Assembly (NCBI GenBank): GCA_963969365.1
Contig: OZ017753.1
Coordinates: 868,001-932,000, forward strand
DNA from: Asterochloris sp. CNOR1
Taxonomy: Eukaryota; Chlorophyta; Trebouxiophyceae; Trebouxiales; Trebouxiaceae
Direction: 5' to 3'
Length of the DNA: 64,000 nt
The stretch's first letter is position 1; every line of letters starts with the position of its first letter. A model generated the notes under the pieces. It was not told where the DNA came from. It saw only the letters and a list, made by a program, of their open reading frames with translations, and searched no databases. Both the position numbers and the translations under genes were made by a program. This document shows positions 24,120 through 36,800 of this stretch, one piece after another.

Positions 24120-24225
24120 GCCTTGCTGGGGGTGACTAATATGACCTATCTCGTTGCTTCGTGCTTCAACCCGGCTGCCGCTTGACAGCAGAAGATCAGG
24201 GAGGAGGCAAGCCTGGGGAGGCGAG
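24120..24225. promoter_or_regulatory. Shared 106-bp divergent promoter region, sulfiredoxin/eL39
   Basis: The proposed ATG of sulfiredoxin (minus strand, 24119) and the ATG of eL39 (plus strand, 24226) are only 106 bp apart and point away from each other. Both 5' untranslated regions and core promoters must therefore fit within or overlap this space. I see no confident TATA box. Confidence 0.5.
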
Positions 24226-24807
24226 ATGGTGAGCCCTGCACAGTCTGTTCATGGAGGCGTCTTAAGCTGTTGCCCATGGCATCCCTAATCGGAGCTGTGC
24301 AAGTGTCTGTACTGCTGGTGGCTCCAACTGCATCCTCTTATGAGCTAGATCCACCTGGCTGCATGCTTGAGTGCGCCTGCTGAAAGCTGCACTAGGCACT
24401 CTTAGGTTCCGCCAAGCAAGTACTGACCAGACCTTTGGCTCCTTCAGCCGTCTCAGAAGACTTTCAAGACCAAGAAGATCCTAGCAAAGAAGGCCAAGCA
24501 AAACAGGCCCATTCCGCAGTGGATTCGCTTCAGGACGGGCAACACTATTAGGTGCGCCTCATTGCTGAGGCTGCCTCTGTGGTCACTCAAGCTCAGACTG
24601 GCAGTCTCAAGAGTCCAATCATACCAGCAGGCTCGCTTGTGTGGTGCCTGCTGCTCCATTCGCCTGCCTCAGTGGTCAGCTGCACCACAGAGCTGCAGAC
24701 TGTGTCTAACCAGCTGGCTATAGCTGGAGATGTGGACGCACAACATTGTGCTTTACAGGTACAATGCCAAGAGAAGACACTGGAGGCGCACAAAGCTGGG
24801 CATTTGA
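24226..24807 (+). CDS. RPL39: 60S ribosomal protein eL39
   Basis: eL39 is a tiny basic protein of the large cytosolic ribosomal subunit, lining the peptide exit tunnel. Three exons, 24226-24228, 24448-24551 and 24759-24807, total 156 bases and encode exactly 51 residues, the usual family length. The first exon holds only the ATG, followed at once by a GTGAGC donor. The second encodes [18 protein letters not shown] through GNTI, the third completes Arg and encodes [15 protein letters not shown] and stop. Every junction is supported by near-perfect agreement with the conserved family sequence. The gene sits head to head with sulfiredoxin. Gene finders that ignore microexons would miss the true start. 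Confidence 0.97.
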
Positions 24808-25866
24808 GTGATGGACTGAGATCAGCCAACGCAGGAGCACTGGGGATGTGATTCAACTGGCCAGCCACCATGCCTGCTCCGATGAAGTTGAGCTGGACAA
24901 TTGTGTAAGACGTCATGGGGTCGGAGGAAGGTAGTACAGGAAACCATGAGAGTGTGCACTGCACTTCCTGGCAATGCACAGACAGAAGGACAGGAGGGCG
25001 ATGGACGTGCGTCTGGCACTTTACAGGGGCATGCAGGCTCTAGGACTGACACTTAGCAAGCGGCCATTCACACGGGACTCCAGGTCCTCGAGAACCTCAG
25101 ACTGGGTCACAGCCATGTCTGTCGCCTAAGCTGGCACTTGACTTGTGAGCCACTCCTGTCCTGGCAGCAGATTTGGGCATCACAGGCTCTGTGACTGCAG
25201 GGCCATGCTGACTGCACGCGCAGGAGCCTGCTTGCCCCACCCCTGTCATGACCTCAACGGGCTTGCCTTTGACATGTGGTGGCACATTGTCTGCTGGCGC
25301 AGAAGCTGCTAGTGTTGCCATGACAGCAGAGATGGACCTTTCAGGCTGCCTTGGGGGTCAGGCTTGTGGTGTGCAGCGTGTGCGGATGCCGCCGCCTAAT
25401 GAGCTGCTGTGCCTGCCATGGCACCTGAGCTGGGCACCTCAAGGCCCAGCAGGGACCCCTTTGTGGAGGGACTGATGGCGTGCAGCTTGTGCAAGTGCTG
25501 ACGCCTGGTGAGCTGCTTGGCTAGATTGCCACCACATTTGGACCAGCAACTGCTGGGAAGGAGCTGCCCAGCAGTGCCTGACGCTATATTGACTCAGACT
25601 CAATGCAATGGCCAGCATCAGCAAGGACACAGCGTTCCAGCTTAAGCAGGAGGCTGGGATATTTGTCGACGCCATTGGGTCTGCTGATGCCACAGAGGCT
25701 GCCTGTCAAGCCTTGAAGCACAGATGGCAACTGAATTCACTCCGCTTTAGAAGTTGCTTGGATCAGACAGGGCGATAGATCGAAGTGGCTGCAGTGCCTT
25801 GGCAGCCCTCGCCCAGCAAAGTCAGAGTCAAAAAAGACTGGAATCTGAAGCGTTGAGCTCCACAGT
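24808..25866. other. Interval without a recognisable gene
   Basis: Between eL39 and the DUF2358 gene I see only short incoherent reading frames. It should contain the eL39 3' end and the promoter of the next gene. No RNA gene or repeat is evident. Confidence 0.5.
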
Positions 25867-27617
25867 ATGCAGTTCACCCTCGGGAACCCGACAGCAAGGC
25901 TCCTCAAGGAGCCTGGCAGTGAGAGATGCATGTGCGGCCTGAGAAGGCGATCTCTCACTGTCTTTGCCAAGGCTGAGAGATCTCCAAAAGCACAACCTCA
26001 GCAATCAGGTAAGCATGCTGGCGCTTTGCCAAAACTCTTTTCTCATCAGCACTGAGCTCAGGTTTGCAGCTCATGTGCCTCCCGTGGCCTCTGCAAGGCT
26101 AAACCCCAGCATCACACCAAATTGCAGCTGGCCTGACCTGCCTCTCCAACCATTGCTGACTGCCTGCGTCTTTTCATCGGGTCTGCTCCCTGCAGGACTT
26201 GGCCTCAAAGCTGTCTGGTTAGGAGCCGAGAAGTTTGGCGACCTTGTTGGCCTGACAAAGGCAAAGCCTCCAGACACCAGCAAGCGATCTGCTGCAAACT
26301 CTCAGGCGACAGTGAGCCAAGTGCTGCTTTGCGCAGTGCACATCCCACTATCTCTGCACACACCATCGGCTGCATGCAGCTCACCAGGCGGGAGGCCATT
26401 GGCAAAATAAAGGAAGACTATGACAAGGTATCGGCAAGCATGCGTGCCAGCCCTTGTGAGACTTGCGATCTGCAGTTTGCCTTGCCCTTTGCATGCCTGC
26501 CTCCCAAAAACACCTCTGCCATGCCAGACGTATTTCTTCACTGGAGTGGGTGACATGGACGCCTATGAGCCAGACTGCCTGTTTGCAGGTGGGCATGTGA
26601 TTGCCATTGTGATCTGGCTGAGGCACAACCTGACAGCAACCAGCCTGAGCCCCTGCTCTGTCTGCAGATCCATTCACAGGCTTCAATGGGTGAGGCTGGC
26701 TCTGCCTCCCAAAGGGATGCTGCCACCAAAACCAGCAAGCCTTGACCTCAACCTGCAGGGTGGAGCGCTTCAAGAAGAATGTCTCAAACCTGGGAGGCCT
26801 TCTGTGAGGATGCTGTGCCGTGCCTGCTGCGGTTGCTGCCACTTTGCTTGATGCAGTGATTCTCAGCTTTGATTGTGCAGAGAAGACATCAAGCTGGACA
26901 TCACAGACTGGGAAGAGGGCGAGGACAACCTCAAGACCAAATGGCGCATCAGCGGCATCGTGCAGCTGCCCTGGAAGCCCCTGCTGGCAGCATCTGGCGG
27001 CACCACCCATGTTTTCAGCAAGGTGATTGCCCCACAAGAGTTGTCAAGGAGTGACTGGCTCTGCCCTGCACAAGCTTCAGGCTTATGCAGGGCCAGTGTC
27101 CTCCCAGAAGCTCAAGGCTGGGATTCCAGGATGAAGCCCTGCATGCCTGTGCAGGACACTGGCAGGGTGGTCAAGCACTTGGAGGAGTGGGATGTGGAGC
27201 CTGGGAGGGTGCTGAAGAGGTTGTTGCGGCCAGCCTCCCGCATGCCCACCAACCGCTGGGAGCAGCTCATGCTGTCAGTCCATGAAGGCGATGCCAAGGG
27301 GGTGTGGCTGGGGCTCTCATGGCCCATGCTGCTGAGCTCAGCACCTGTTGTGGGCATCAGCCTGGTGTGCAAGCTGTTGACGGGGGAGGGCCTGCCGGTG
27401 AGCCCCGCCACTGGCATGCACTGCATCTGTTTCAGCTCGCAAACATGTGACAACGCCATTACGACATTGAGTCAAGTTCACGGTGCTGCTCACAGCAGAC
27501 CAACACTGCATGCGATGCCTGTAGGGCAACTTTCTTGGAGGCGTGGAGGGGCTGGCGTATCTGGGCCTGGTCGCTGCCAGCGTCACAGAGATCCTTAAGT
27601 TGACCAGGCAATTCTGA
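25867..27617 (+). CDS. Plastid-targeted DUF2358 family protein
   Basis: Nine exons (25867-26008, 26196-26311, 26380-26427, 26528-26588, 26668-26689, 26759-26803, 26881-27022, 27155-27397 and 27525-27617) join in phase to 303 residues. The start gives an N terminus rich in Arg, Ser and small residues (MQFTLGNPTARLLKEPGSER, later RRRSLTVFAKAERS), a good plastid transit peptide. The core follows the DUF2358 pattern, related to the NTF2/SnoaL cone fold: REAIGKIKEDYDK, YFFTGVGDMDAYEPDCLFA, DPFTGFNGVERFKKNVSNL, ISGIVQLPWKPLLAASGGTT, then VVKHLEEWDVEP. After the domain there is a hydrophobic C-terminal part (WLGLSWPMLLSSAPVVGI and FLGGVEGLAYLGLVAASVTE) that could form one or two membrane segments, perhaps in the thylakoid. 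Exon 5 is only 22 bp. The biochemical function of the family is not established. Confidence 0.85.
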
Positions 27618-27900
27618 GCTGAGTGTGGACACATACGTGTGGACACAGCCGCGTTCTCGGCCAAGAACACCTTGTACTTGCAGGCCTGATCTTGCCATGA
27701 CAGAACTCAGATCACAGCACGGCAGCATGGTCATATTCCCCTGTCAGCATGGCCGCACTGGCTCCGGAGCACTCACCTCTTTCAGCACCTTGATCAGTAC
27801 TCCCCTGCTGAAATGGTCCCCCCCTCCCAAAAGGTGCAGTTTTGACCCTAAGTAGTCAAGCTTAGGTACTTATTTTGTTGAGACGTTGAGGATAGCTCAC

Positions 27901-30900
27901 ATGCTGCTTGCCGGTCGGAGGCAGTGCCTGGGAGTGCGACCAGGGACGCATCAGCACCAGCAAACGTTCTTCCAGCAGCAGGCAGCACATTCATTCCACT
28001 CAGGTGCCCTAGATCGGGTCAGAGCCCCCATTAGAAGGCGTTCCCAGAGGAGATCGTTGCACATCACCCTTGTAGCAGCCACAGAGGAGAGAATTCAGAC
28101 CAAGTGGGTGCTCTGAACTGGCCCTAGCCAGCGATTTTTGCAGACCTAGCATTTGTGCATCAATTGCGCTGCAGACCGCCTGTAGAGATGACTTCCCAGA
28201 TGGGCCTCATCGGCCTGGCCGTGATGGGCCAGGTGAGCATCGGTGCTGAGCTCATGATGGTCGACTCCCTGCAGCCACCTCTGATGGGCCCTTGCTTCTG
28301 CAGAACTTTGCTCTCAATGTGGCAGAGAAAGGATTCCACATCTCTGTATTCAACAGGTCCTCTGAGAAGACGGATCTGTGTGTCACCAGGGCAAAGAAGG
28401 AAGGTGCGTACTCAGCCCACAATTACCAATGCATGTGGCCTGGGCCGAGGGCCGCATTTGTCCCTGCTGCATGGCAGGTGCATGTCATGCCCCCGCCTGA
28501 TAATAGGACCAGCATCATGTCATTGTTGCTGGCACCTCTGATGCAGGGCTGTCGGAGCACCTGCATGGCTTCAAGGACCTCAAGGAGTTTGTGCAGTCCC
28601 TGCAGAAGCCCAGGTGGGTCATCAATCTTGGCAAAACAGCACAATGTTTCTTGCGCCTTGAGTTGCTGATGAAGCCGTGCTTCAGCTCAAGTGCCGGTGT
28701 CAATGTAAGCGCACAGGGAGGGCAGGCCTGCACCGCCCTCCTGAGCCAGCATCCACATGTGCAGCGCCCCTTTGAGGCAGCTCACCGTCCGAGCTATGGT
28801 CTCGCTTACCTTTGCCTCACTCTTGCCACGAAAGCCCACAGACAGTGCAGCTTGCCTGCAGCTTGTTCTGCTTTGCTTTGCTCCTGCTGAAGGCTCACAC
28901 ACCACCTTGCATGGGCACCCCCTCTGCTGTCACAGCTATTTGGCAGTGCGCCTGCGCTGATGCTGCAGGCGGGTGATGATCCTGGTGAAGGCTGGTGCTC
29001 CTGTGGATGCCACCATCTCCCAGCTAGTTCCCCTGCTGGACAAGGGTGACATCATCATTGATGGTGGCAACGAGTGGTATGAGAACACCGAGGCACGCAA
29101 GGAGAAGGTTGCAGAGCATGGCCTGCTGTACATGGGCATGGGCGTGTCTGGCGGGGAGGAGGGTGCCCGCAACGGTGAGCCCCGAGACTGCTTGCAGACC
29201 CCTGCCTCTGCAGTGCCAGCGGCGGCATGCCAGGCAACAATGGCGAGTTGGGCCTGCATTACAGAGTGCCTGTCCTCAAGGCCAAGGCGTTGGAGCACAA
29301 CCTCCTGTCCGAGGAACGGGGGCGGGCGGGGTTTTGTTTGTGGGGAGAAAGAGGGGAAAGGGGCGGCACAATTGGGAGCCCAGGTGTACTTGCACCAACT
29401 GTCCCGCTGTTGTGGTGCCAGCAGCAGCTCATCGGCCCCATTGGTGATGTGGGCTAGTGTTCACGGTCCCTGTCCTGGTGCCACAAGCTAAGGTGGTGGA
29501 GGATGGTGTGCTGTACATGGGCATGGGTGTGCCTGGGAGGGAGGAGTATGGGGACGTTTGCTGCTTGGAGCAGTTGGGATCCAGCTGGTGCATCAGCAGA
29601 GGTTCTGACTGGTTGGGGCCAGCAGAGTGGAGGAGTGCCTGCAGAGAGCACACATTAAGCTGAGACAGCCTGGCCAGCTGTGCTCATTGTGCTGGGCAGG
29701 CTTCTGCTACCAATGAGTATCTGGAAGGAGGTCATGTTCATGCCACATCACTTGGGCGCATCAGCTCACTGCAGCTGCACACCTGACAGCATGTTGTATG
29801 ACGCCCTGTGCCCAGATCAGATGTACTAGCCAGTGTGGTCTTGACATTATCTGAGGGGTACTGTACAGCTGTCCTGCTGCAAGTTGCGGCACTTGCCAGC
29901 AGCTTGCTCAGCAACGAGGTTCCTGACCGAAGCTGACATCACCAGGATTCTCTGTAGCTTGGGGAGTGGCTTGCACATCCGCTCCCAGATGCTGCATCAT
30001 GTGAACTTCTGGTCGGCATGCCATGAGATGCACAGCATGTGCCTGCTGCAGCAAGACCTTCGTGGTCAGCACAGCCGCGGGCCTTGTCCTGCTGAGCATA
30101 TGGAGCGCATCTCCGAACTTCACCTCAGCTTTGTAGGCCAGCCGCTCCCGCACACCCCTGTCACTGCAGCTCCCAGCCAGCCTGCCTGAGCCTGAGCTGT
30201 GGATCGATGTCCTCAGGAGCACAGGTCCAGGCAGCCGTGGGCCCCTTCCCAAAGCCTGGCAGTTTCAGGCAGGCCTACACAAAAGCCCTGCGGAAATCAT
30301 GCAAATTTGCCTCCTGTCTGTGCTGTGCAGGGCCCTCCCTCATGCCTGGTGGCAGCCGGGAGGCCTACAAGTACATTGAGGACATCGTCAAGAAGGCGGC
30401 AGCTCAGGTGGACGACGGGCCCTGCGTGACATACATTGGCGATGGCGGTGCAGGTGAGGCTTGAAGCACTTGCACTTTGACTTCACGTGCTGCAGAGTGC
30501 TGGGCAGCTTCACTTTTGTGTGCGATATGCCCTGGTGTGCACTTGATTGCTGGCCACCATGTGGCTTTCCTGTCTTTTTATGCTGCCTGCTGCAGTGCCC
30601 TGAAGCCCAGGTCTCAGCCTGCCAGCTGCCACAGGTTCTTCATGGCACGCCCGAGATAGCCGCGGAATGCTTGCCTTATTTGTGCTTCACAGTATTCGAC
30701 ATCAAAGCTGTGCTCAAAGCTGACACTTCATGCCTGCAGGCAACTTTGTAAAGATGGTGCACAATGGCATTGAGTATGGTGACATGCAGCTCATCAGCGA
30801 GGCATATGATGTGCTCAAGACTGTGGGCGGCTTCACCAATGAGGAGTTGGCGACAGCCTTCAACGAGTGGAACAACGTGAGTGCCCCGCAGACAGCCTTT

Positions 30901-33446
30901 CATCAGGGGGCTGATGCCATGCACTTCATGGGGAAGCTGTTGACGGACTGAAGTGCTGCAGGCCTTTCGTACACACAGCTGGCGGTACAGCAAAGCTCCT
31001 GACTTTGCCGCATGCTACAGACCCACTTTGTGCTTGAGTGCCTGACTCAGCCTTTGCGCCCAGCCCTGTGCATGGCCAGCATTCAGGAGTCGTGCGCCTG
31101 TGCGGCAGGCTTCCGCCAGCAGCACATGATGTCTCACAGGCAGTATGTTGCCCCTGCATACTGCAGACCGAGCTGTCCAGCTTCCTGATGGAAATCACCA
31201 CCCTGATCTTCAAAAAGAAGGATGAGGACGAGAAGACTTACATCCTGGACAAGATCTTGGACAAGACCGGCATGAAGGGCACAGGTGAGCAGAAAGGGTG
31301 TTACCTCACGCCAGTGCTCTGTCATGGCCATCGTGAGGGGCACAAGTTGCTGCAGCCAGTGCCAATTGATCAGCACAAGCGGCAGGGGCGTGCAGCAGGT
31401 CTTCCTTGTATGTTTTGGTGCGCACATGCGTGAATGCACGCGGCAAGGGCACACAAGTTGCAGCGATTTCAGTGAGATGGGCTGCCCACCAGCTGATGCC
31501 CCATAGCTATGACCTGATGTTCTGCAATTTGCCCCTGCAGGCAAGTGGACCATCCAGCAAGCGGCTGAGATGAGCGTGGCAGCGCCCACCATCGCAGCCT
31601 CCCTGGACGCCCGTTTTGTCTCAGGCCTTAAGTCTGAGCGCGAGAAGACTGCTAAGGTCTATGAGGGCCTGGGCGTCAAGGGCCCCACAACGGCGGTGAG
31701 CACTGCTGCAGTCTCTGCCTGAGCTTTAAACAGTGTGAGGCCTCCTTGACGCTTGCTGCCTCTCTGTCCAACGAGTGGCAGATCTATTCGGCAACAGGTG
31801 TTCCCATGCGGACCCAGCGCCCCAAACGGCTGTCAGGGCTGCCTTGCCAACCTGGCTGCTGGCTGAGAGTGTGCGTGAGACGACTGTCCTGCACGCTGCA
31901 CCTTGAGGGTGGCTCAAAGCGCTGTTCAGCAACAGCCACTCAGCGGTGTGCCTAACAGTGTACATCCAGTGTCCTCAAGCTGCTTCACAGTGCAATCTGC
32001 TCTCGCCACGACAGGGGAGCAGCCTACTCGGCCCACCAGGGCGCAGCAGCACAACGTTGCGCTCATGCAGCACAGTACCGACTGTTGGTCTCACTTTGCC
32101 CCTGCAGAGCGGCGTGGACAAGAAGAAGCTGTTGGACGACGTGCGGGGGGCCCTGTACGCCAGCAAGATCTGCTCATACGCCCAGGGGCTGAACATCATT
32201 CGAGCCAAGAGCATTGCCAAGAACTGGGGCATCGACATGGGGTCGCTCACCCGCATCTGGAAGGTGGGTAGGGATTTTGGGGGAGGGGGGGGGGAACATT
32301 ATATGAAAGGGCCCATTAGCAGCAGGCTGAGGCGCTGCTAAGGAGGTGTGTGAACTGGTGCGGCGTGAAATGTGGGTGTTCACTGATCATCTTGCATGGC
32401 TTAGGCCTCAGGCCAGGACACCTGGGTACACGGCCTGGGCCTGTACCTGGGAGGTGCTTTGGCAGCTCAAAGCTGGGCTGTTGTGGGAATCTTGCATGCT
32501 GTCACGTCTCCAGCTTGCATTGGCAAGCTGAGTTGAGGACCACAAGGCACCTAACAGAGGCAGCACGTCAACTCTGCTGGGTGATAGCATTGGGTGGCCC
32601 TCCACAGGAGTCTTGAGGCACGCATGCAGCGCCTGATCATTGATGGCAAACGTGCAGCACTATTCATGACACCTGTCTCATCATGTGGCACATTGGCTCT
32701 ACCACGTGCCTCCTGCTTCCTTTGTTGCTGCTTCCCATGAAGCCTGGGGCCTGTGAGCATGCAGCCCCCACAGTGATGCGGCGGGATGTGACCTGGACTC
32801 TGTGACTGCCGTTGTCCCTGCAGGGCGGCTGCATCATCCGCGCCGGCTTCTTGGACGACATCAAGCAGGCCTATGAGCGCAACAAAGAGCTGGAGAACCT
32901 CATCCTGGACGACTGGTTCGCCCAGCGCCTGGCAGAGAGGCAGAACTCCTGGAGGGAAACCATCAAGCTGGCCATCACTAGCGGTGAGGGATCCTGCCTG
33001 CCTGTTGGCTGATGTCGGTGGAGCAGATGTGACTGTGTTGCAGGTGGTGGGAGTATCTGTGTGCTGCTGATGCGACTGCTGCCGTCTCGTGCAGCCGGTC
33101 TGGCACTTGCGGCAGTCGTAAGCTCAATCACTTTGCTGGACGTGTTGTCAGGGGCCGAAGCCTGCATGAAGAACTGTTGTGGCCGTGCCCCGCGGCTATT
33201 GGACTCCTGAACGCTGATCCCTGCTCATGCTGCCCTGCAGGTGTTGGTGTGCCTGGCATGACAGCCTCCCTGGGTTACTTTGACTCCTGCAGGCGGGCAA
33301 GGCTGCCTGCCAACCTGGTGCAGGCACAGCGTGACTTCTTTGGCAGCCACACATATGAGCGCATTGACAAGGAGGGTTCCTTCCACACAGTGTGGGACCC
33401 CAGGAACAGTGCCGACTCCATCACCACCTCTGCATACAACAATTGA
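27901..33446 (+). CDS. 6-phosphogluconate dehydrogenase, decarboxylating, probably plastid isoform
   Basis: This enzyme converts 6-phosphogluconate and NADP+ to ribulose 5-phosphate, CO2 and NADPH in the oxidative pentose phosphate pathway. Exons: 27901-28103, 28175-28232, 28304-28403, about 28524-28614, 28969-29174, 30331-30453, 30740-30876, 31167-31284, 31541-31695, 32108-32263, 32824-32983 and 33241-33446, about 570 residues. Landmarks are the nucleotide-binding [25 protein letters not shown] joined to PSLMPGG (substrate site), [20 protein letters not shown] with the catalytic Lys, and the C-terminal HTVWDPR. The first exon joins in phase through a 71-bp GT-AG intron and adds an Arg/Ser/Gln-rich leader ([19 protein letters not shown]) that looks like a transit peptide. 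A shorter cytosolic form could start at Met 28188. The acceptor of the fourth exon is not resolved. The large intron after 29174 contains a degenerate copy of the preceding exon. Confidence 0.93.
32278..32294. repeat. G-rich run in an intron
   Basis: A nearly pure G tract just after the 32263 donor of the 6-phosphogluconate dehydrogenase gene. It might aid splicing or form a quadruplex, but that is speculation. Confidence 0.7.
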
Positions 33447-33801
33447 GAATGCACAATCAAGGTGGCACTGTGAACTCGTCAACTGTTCAATGCTCTAGGC
33501 CAAAAAGCACTTGCCCTGAGCTGTGTATGCATGTCAACTGCAAACCAAATGGGGCCTGAATTACTTTCAGATGGTGTGACAGCCTTCATAAGTGTGTGAT
33601 CAGGACAGTTTCTGCTACAAGCTATTACGGGGCGGGTTGAGGGCCTATGAGAAGCAACAGCCTAGCATGGTCTGCAGGTTTAAGAACTGAGCTGGCAGGT
33701 TTCACGTGGCTGCATTGGTCTATGAAGACAATCAGTGCAGACAAAGTGCAGCATTTGGGACGGGGAGTTCAGAAACAAGCAACTGGTGCAGCGTAGCAAT
33801 G
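33447..33801. other. Tail-to-tail spacer
   Basis: About 355 bp between the stop codons of 6-phosphogluconate dehydrogenase (plus) and the BOR-like transporter (minus). It should hold both 3' untranslated regions. I see no gene in it. Confidence 0.6.
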
Positions 33802-36800
33802 TCAGTTGCGAGGCCTTGTGACGCCTGCTGGCACTGCCTCATAGGGTGCAGGGTCCAGGTGGTAAAGGGTCTGATCAGAGAATATCAATGGGAAGATGAA
33901 TTGCCTGATGGGCACTAGCGCAATGATGAGCACAGGAAAGATGACGCCCACAATCTGCAGCAGCAGTGAGTGGCTGGGCTGGGTAGAAAGGTGATGACAT
34001 CGTCGCCCTTGATGATGCACAGCATGCTCTAGCACTTCTTTGAGATGCTCACCCCTGCCCAGGTGACGCCGTAGACGGCTCCCAGGCAGCAGAGCTGCAG
34101 GATGGTGAAGGCCACAATGACTCTGAAGCGAACAGCTTCAAGGTAGGGCTGAGACCCAACAAGCCTGCAGCGGGGCATCATGCTGAAGAGGAAGTGAGCC
34201 CACCTAAGCATCAAGCTGCACTCATGCACAGGGTTCTCGAAGGAATGAGAGGCATGTGTTGCAGTAACCGCAGCGCCTGACCTGTATCGCAGCTTGGGAT
34301 CTGTCACCATCAGATTGATGCGCTCCCAGAAGTCATTGCCTGGCAGTGACTGGAGCGCCATGAATGAAAAGTAGCTGCTCAAAGGGGCAGCAAACTGATT
34401 TAGCCCATACACGTTGCCAATTTGACAGCAAAATCATCTGACTCACCCCCACAGTACAGATGTCGGCACATACTTCAGCAGTGGGGTGATGGCTGCAGCA
34501 GAGGAGGGGCACATTTATCACTTGGGGCTGCAACCATCTCAGATTAGCAATCCTACTGCAAAGTATTGCAAGCTCCTTAGGGGCCATGCCATGGAGTGGC
34601 TGAGCTGTGAGCAGGCAAGCGTTGGAGGCAGCCTCGTGAGTGTCCAGGCAGCTGCTGCCAGTCAGGCTTGCCGCAACGGCAGCACCTGCTGCATGACTTG
34701 GGCCACCCAGACAAAGTGATACCAGCAGAAACTTTTGGCTGCTCATATAGCTGCCATGTAGCAACAGCTGCATCAAGCTTCTTGTCACGCAGGCAGGCTG
34801 TGGACACCGCCAAATGTGTGGCATGCAGCACCTTCACCATCCAGAGCTCACCCAGGCAGGCCGCACACAGCAGGGACTGTATGAGCCCTGACATGCGTTG
34901 CTCCTGAACCTCTGTGGGCAGGAAGCTATCCAGCTGCCTCTCCACCTCCAGCGCATGCGTTGGGATCGCATGCTCAGGGCCAGGAGCAGCGTCTCCTGGG
35001 GCTGGTGCCGTCTGAGACTCCACATCTGTCTCTGTAGCAGTCTCATAGCCTGCATTACAGGGGTGGGGGTGGAGGCTGCCAAGTGGCTGGAGGATGCTGA
35101 TCTAGGGTTGTAGGATGGGCAGGCCAGTCACATTCAGTGCCTTGCTTTTGCTGAAGCATGGGCACCACCCACAAATTCTGTGCACAGGTGTGGGTGGAGC
35201 CAGACTGAAAGCAACTGCATGCAAGTTCAGCTGTCCCATTCAGCTGGTAGAAGCTGCCAAGTGGTGTGAACAGCAATTTTGCATGCAGGGTGGGCACTGC
35301 AGTGGCCCACATTGACCAGCTCGTGATTACAATAATGCGCATCACGAACATAGCATGCAAAGTGTTGATAGGAGCTGGACGGATAGCGACTGCACACACA
35401 TCTTTGCACTTAAGCTCGTGCAGAAAGGACAAGTCCTACTGCTCCCAGTGCAGGCTGACCCATGGTCTCCAGCTCTCTGGCTTTGCGGACGCTATCGGCA
35501 GCCCCTGACTCCAGGCGAGCTGCATGCTCTGCCAGCTTGTCCAGCAGCTCAGCTTTGCTGCCGCCGGGTTGTCTTCGAATGGCTGCAGGTGTAGCACAAG
35601 AGGTCCATGTCAGGGCTGATGATGCCGCCTGCTGGGCTAGTGCAGGCTGGGTCGTGTCAGAACTGCTGATGCATCCAGGGCTAGTGCAGGCAGCTTTCCG
35701 AAGGCCTGCAGTTCTCAATGGCTGCGTATGCTGAGGCAGCTGCCAAGACATTGGGGCAACAAGCTGGCAATTAGACATGGTGCTAAGTGGAAGGCACCGC
35801 CTGCTCAGCATGCAGGCCACAGCTCTGACTTCGAGGGGTCTCACTTTGCTGCAGCTCGGAGCGCACGATTGCAGTGCGCATGGTCGCCAGGCTCTTGGTG
35901 TGCATGGGCGCCTGCACAGCAGTCAGGCACCTGGTCATGGCTGCCAGCAGGTGGCTCAGCCAAAGTGCACCACATCCAAGTGCTCAGCAGCAGAGAGTGG
36001 CAGGACATCTGGCCCCTAGCCCTGGGCACGCAGATAAGGGCGACAGTGGCCAGGGGCTGCCAGCAGAGTCTGCCTCATGAACAGCAGCGGGGCACCCCAG
36101 CCCACCTGGGGCAGCACACCGTTGACTGGGGGGATCCCCAGAAGGCCGCAGGCCATGGTCATGCCGCCCAGCAGGTAGAAGTCGTAGCTGTAGGCTGAGG
36201 GTTTCCTGAGGTTGAAGTTGGCCGTCTGGGCGAGCTGAGAGGACACGCTGTGGTCAAAGTAGAAGAGCACTGCAGGGGCAGGGGTTGCAGGCATGTTGGT
36301 GGTCCAGTCACAGGAGCTGGGCATCCTGCAGTGAGGCAGTGTGCATGCACGCAGCCGCCAAATCAGTTTAGGTGGCACATCTCGGTATGTTGCGCTTGTT
36401 GCTGGGGTTCTGCAGCACAAGATTGCTGGCGTGTCCACAGCAGCTGAGGCAAAGTGGGTGCCTGCCTGAATCACCTGTGATGATCAAGGCTGGGATCAAA
36501 GCTCCTGCGATGTAAGCGCCTGGGACCGCGCTCATCCTCTGCAGGCAGGCAGGCAGGAGCAGAGGATCATCGACTTTGATGTCACAGCACACGGTGAAGC
36601 CAGCAGGTGGTAGGGCAAGGATCAGGCCCCAAGGAAAATGCGCTTGTGAGCTACTGCGCTGAGGCCCCACTACCTGTCGACAGCCCCACTCACAAACTTG
36701 CAGCACTCCAGCTGTTACCAGCCTGACGCGCTGTTGTTGCTGCCGACAGCAGCGCAGCTTCGTGTCCGTGCTCCTGCCTACAGCTTGCGTTCCAGCACTG

